DNA of 32,306 bases from Hyphococcus sp. (GTDB lineage Bacteria; Pseudomonadota; Alphaproteobacteria; Caulobacterales; Parvularculaceae). Positions 31,815 to 32,306 of this stretch are shown here, piece by piece. The position numbers and the translations under genes are program-made. Each line of letters starts with the position of its first letter. Position 1 is the first letter of the stretch. The notes below the pieces were generated by a model that was not told the origin of the DNA, ran no database searches, and saw nothing but the letters and a program-made list of their open reading frames with translations. The DNA lies in contig BQJG01000041.1 in NCBI GenBank assembly GCA_021604585.1, positions 1 to 32,306 on the forward strand, written 5' to 3'.

Positions 31815-32306
31815 TTAGGACAGCGTGCCGGGATTTGCGCCAACGCTTGAGGAAGTTTTGTCGTGATCTGCGGCGGTGACGGCGTAAATGTCGTGATCGC
31901 GCCACTCGCCGTTGATTCGCAGATAGTCCCGCGAGCGGCCTTCGCGGATAAAGCCGCAGGCCTCGAGCAACTTTTGCGATGCAACATTCTCCGGCTGACA
32001 CGCCGCGACGATGCGGTTCAGTCCGATGCGCTCAAAGGCATGCGCCTTCAAAGCCAAAAGACCAGCGCGGCCATAGCCCTGGCGGATATGCGGCGAGCCG
32101 ATCCAATAGCCGAGGATCGCCGACCGCGCCGCCCCATAGCGGATGTTGCTCAGTGTCGCGCCGCCAACGAGAACGCCGTCGCGCTGGCGGAACGATAATA
32201 GTGACAGGCCGCCGCCACGCCGCGCTTCACCCTGATAGGTTTTAAGACGCCTCTTATAGGCCGACAGGGTCGCCTGCGCCGGAGTCCATGTCTCTTCCCA
32301 GCGGGT
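31815..32306 (-). CDS. RimJ/RimL-type GNAT acetyltransferase, 5' end outside window
   Basis: Acetyl-CoA-dependent N-acetyltransferase similar to RimJ, which modifies ribosomal protein N-termini or related substrates. The frame stays open to the window edge on the minus strand, so about 164 C-terminal residues are present and the N-terminus is missing. Conserved marks are LGYWIGSPHIRQGYGRAGL, where the RQGYGRAG part is the acetyl-CoA loop, and RIVAACQPENVASQKLLEACGF followed by REGRSRDYLRINGEWRDHDIY. A track start at the internal CTG/TTG region near 32057 is an artefact. It lies upstream of the PAS-EAL gene, 247 bases apart, with no obvious link. Confidence 0.92.
   Translation of the reverse strand, partial: TRWEETWTPAQATLSAYKRRLKTYQGEARRGGGLSLLSFRQRDGVLVGGATLSNIRYGAARSAILGYWIGSPHIRQGYGRAGLLALKAHAFERIGLNRIVAACQPENVASQKLLEACGFIREGRSRDYLRINGEWRDHDIYAVTAADHDKTSSSVGANPGTLS

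Overview
The window is a dense, high-GC chromosomal segment from an alphaproteobacterium. Its pyrB-plsY-dprA-topA-rnr backbone, exported peptidases and TonB-dependent receptors suggest a Hyphomonadaceae/Parvularculaceae-like marine heterotroph. That placement is inferred from gene content and codon style, not from any search. No rRNA, tRNA, CRISPR array, transposase or integrase is visible.

Layout. 1-9093 is a plus-strand housekeeping block: the 3' end of pyrB, a low-GC BRCT-domain gene, plsY, dprA, topA, an M23 peptidase lipoprotein and rnr. 9096-15723 holds exported enzymes: an oligopeptidase B lipoprotein (-), an MsrA lipoprotein (+), an M3 metallopeptidase lipoprotein (-) and a cytosolic agmatine deiminase (-). 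15805-19769 is an FMN riboswitch followed by a TonB-dependent receptor and an MFS transporter in one transcription unit. 19855-25773 runs on the minus strand: a lipoprotein gene coupled to argS, then a large Oar-like receptor. 25980-32306 holds ispH-rnhA (+), a REP-like repeat, a Prx5-type peroxiredoxin (-), a small P-loop kinase-like protein (-), a YqgE/AlgH protein (+), a membrane PAS-EAL protein (-) and the 3' part of a RimJ-type acetyltransferase (-).

How the parts work together. The most informative unit is the riboswitch operon. An FMN-sensing RNA precedes an outer-membrane TonB-dependent receptor and an inner-membrane MFS permease, so the pair is best read as a two-membrane flavin (riboflavin or FMN) uptake route. 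The receptor carries a canonical EF-hand calcium loop, which is unexpected there. The exported oligopeptidase B, M3 dipeptidyl carboxypeptidase and Oar-like receptor suggest growth on peptides. MsrA lipoprotein and the peroxiredoxin provide oxidative repair and defence. Where pyrC is usual between pyrB and plsY, this genome has a roughly 47% GC gene joining a TerB-like helical region to a BRCT domain, consistent with local gene replacement or insertion.
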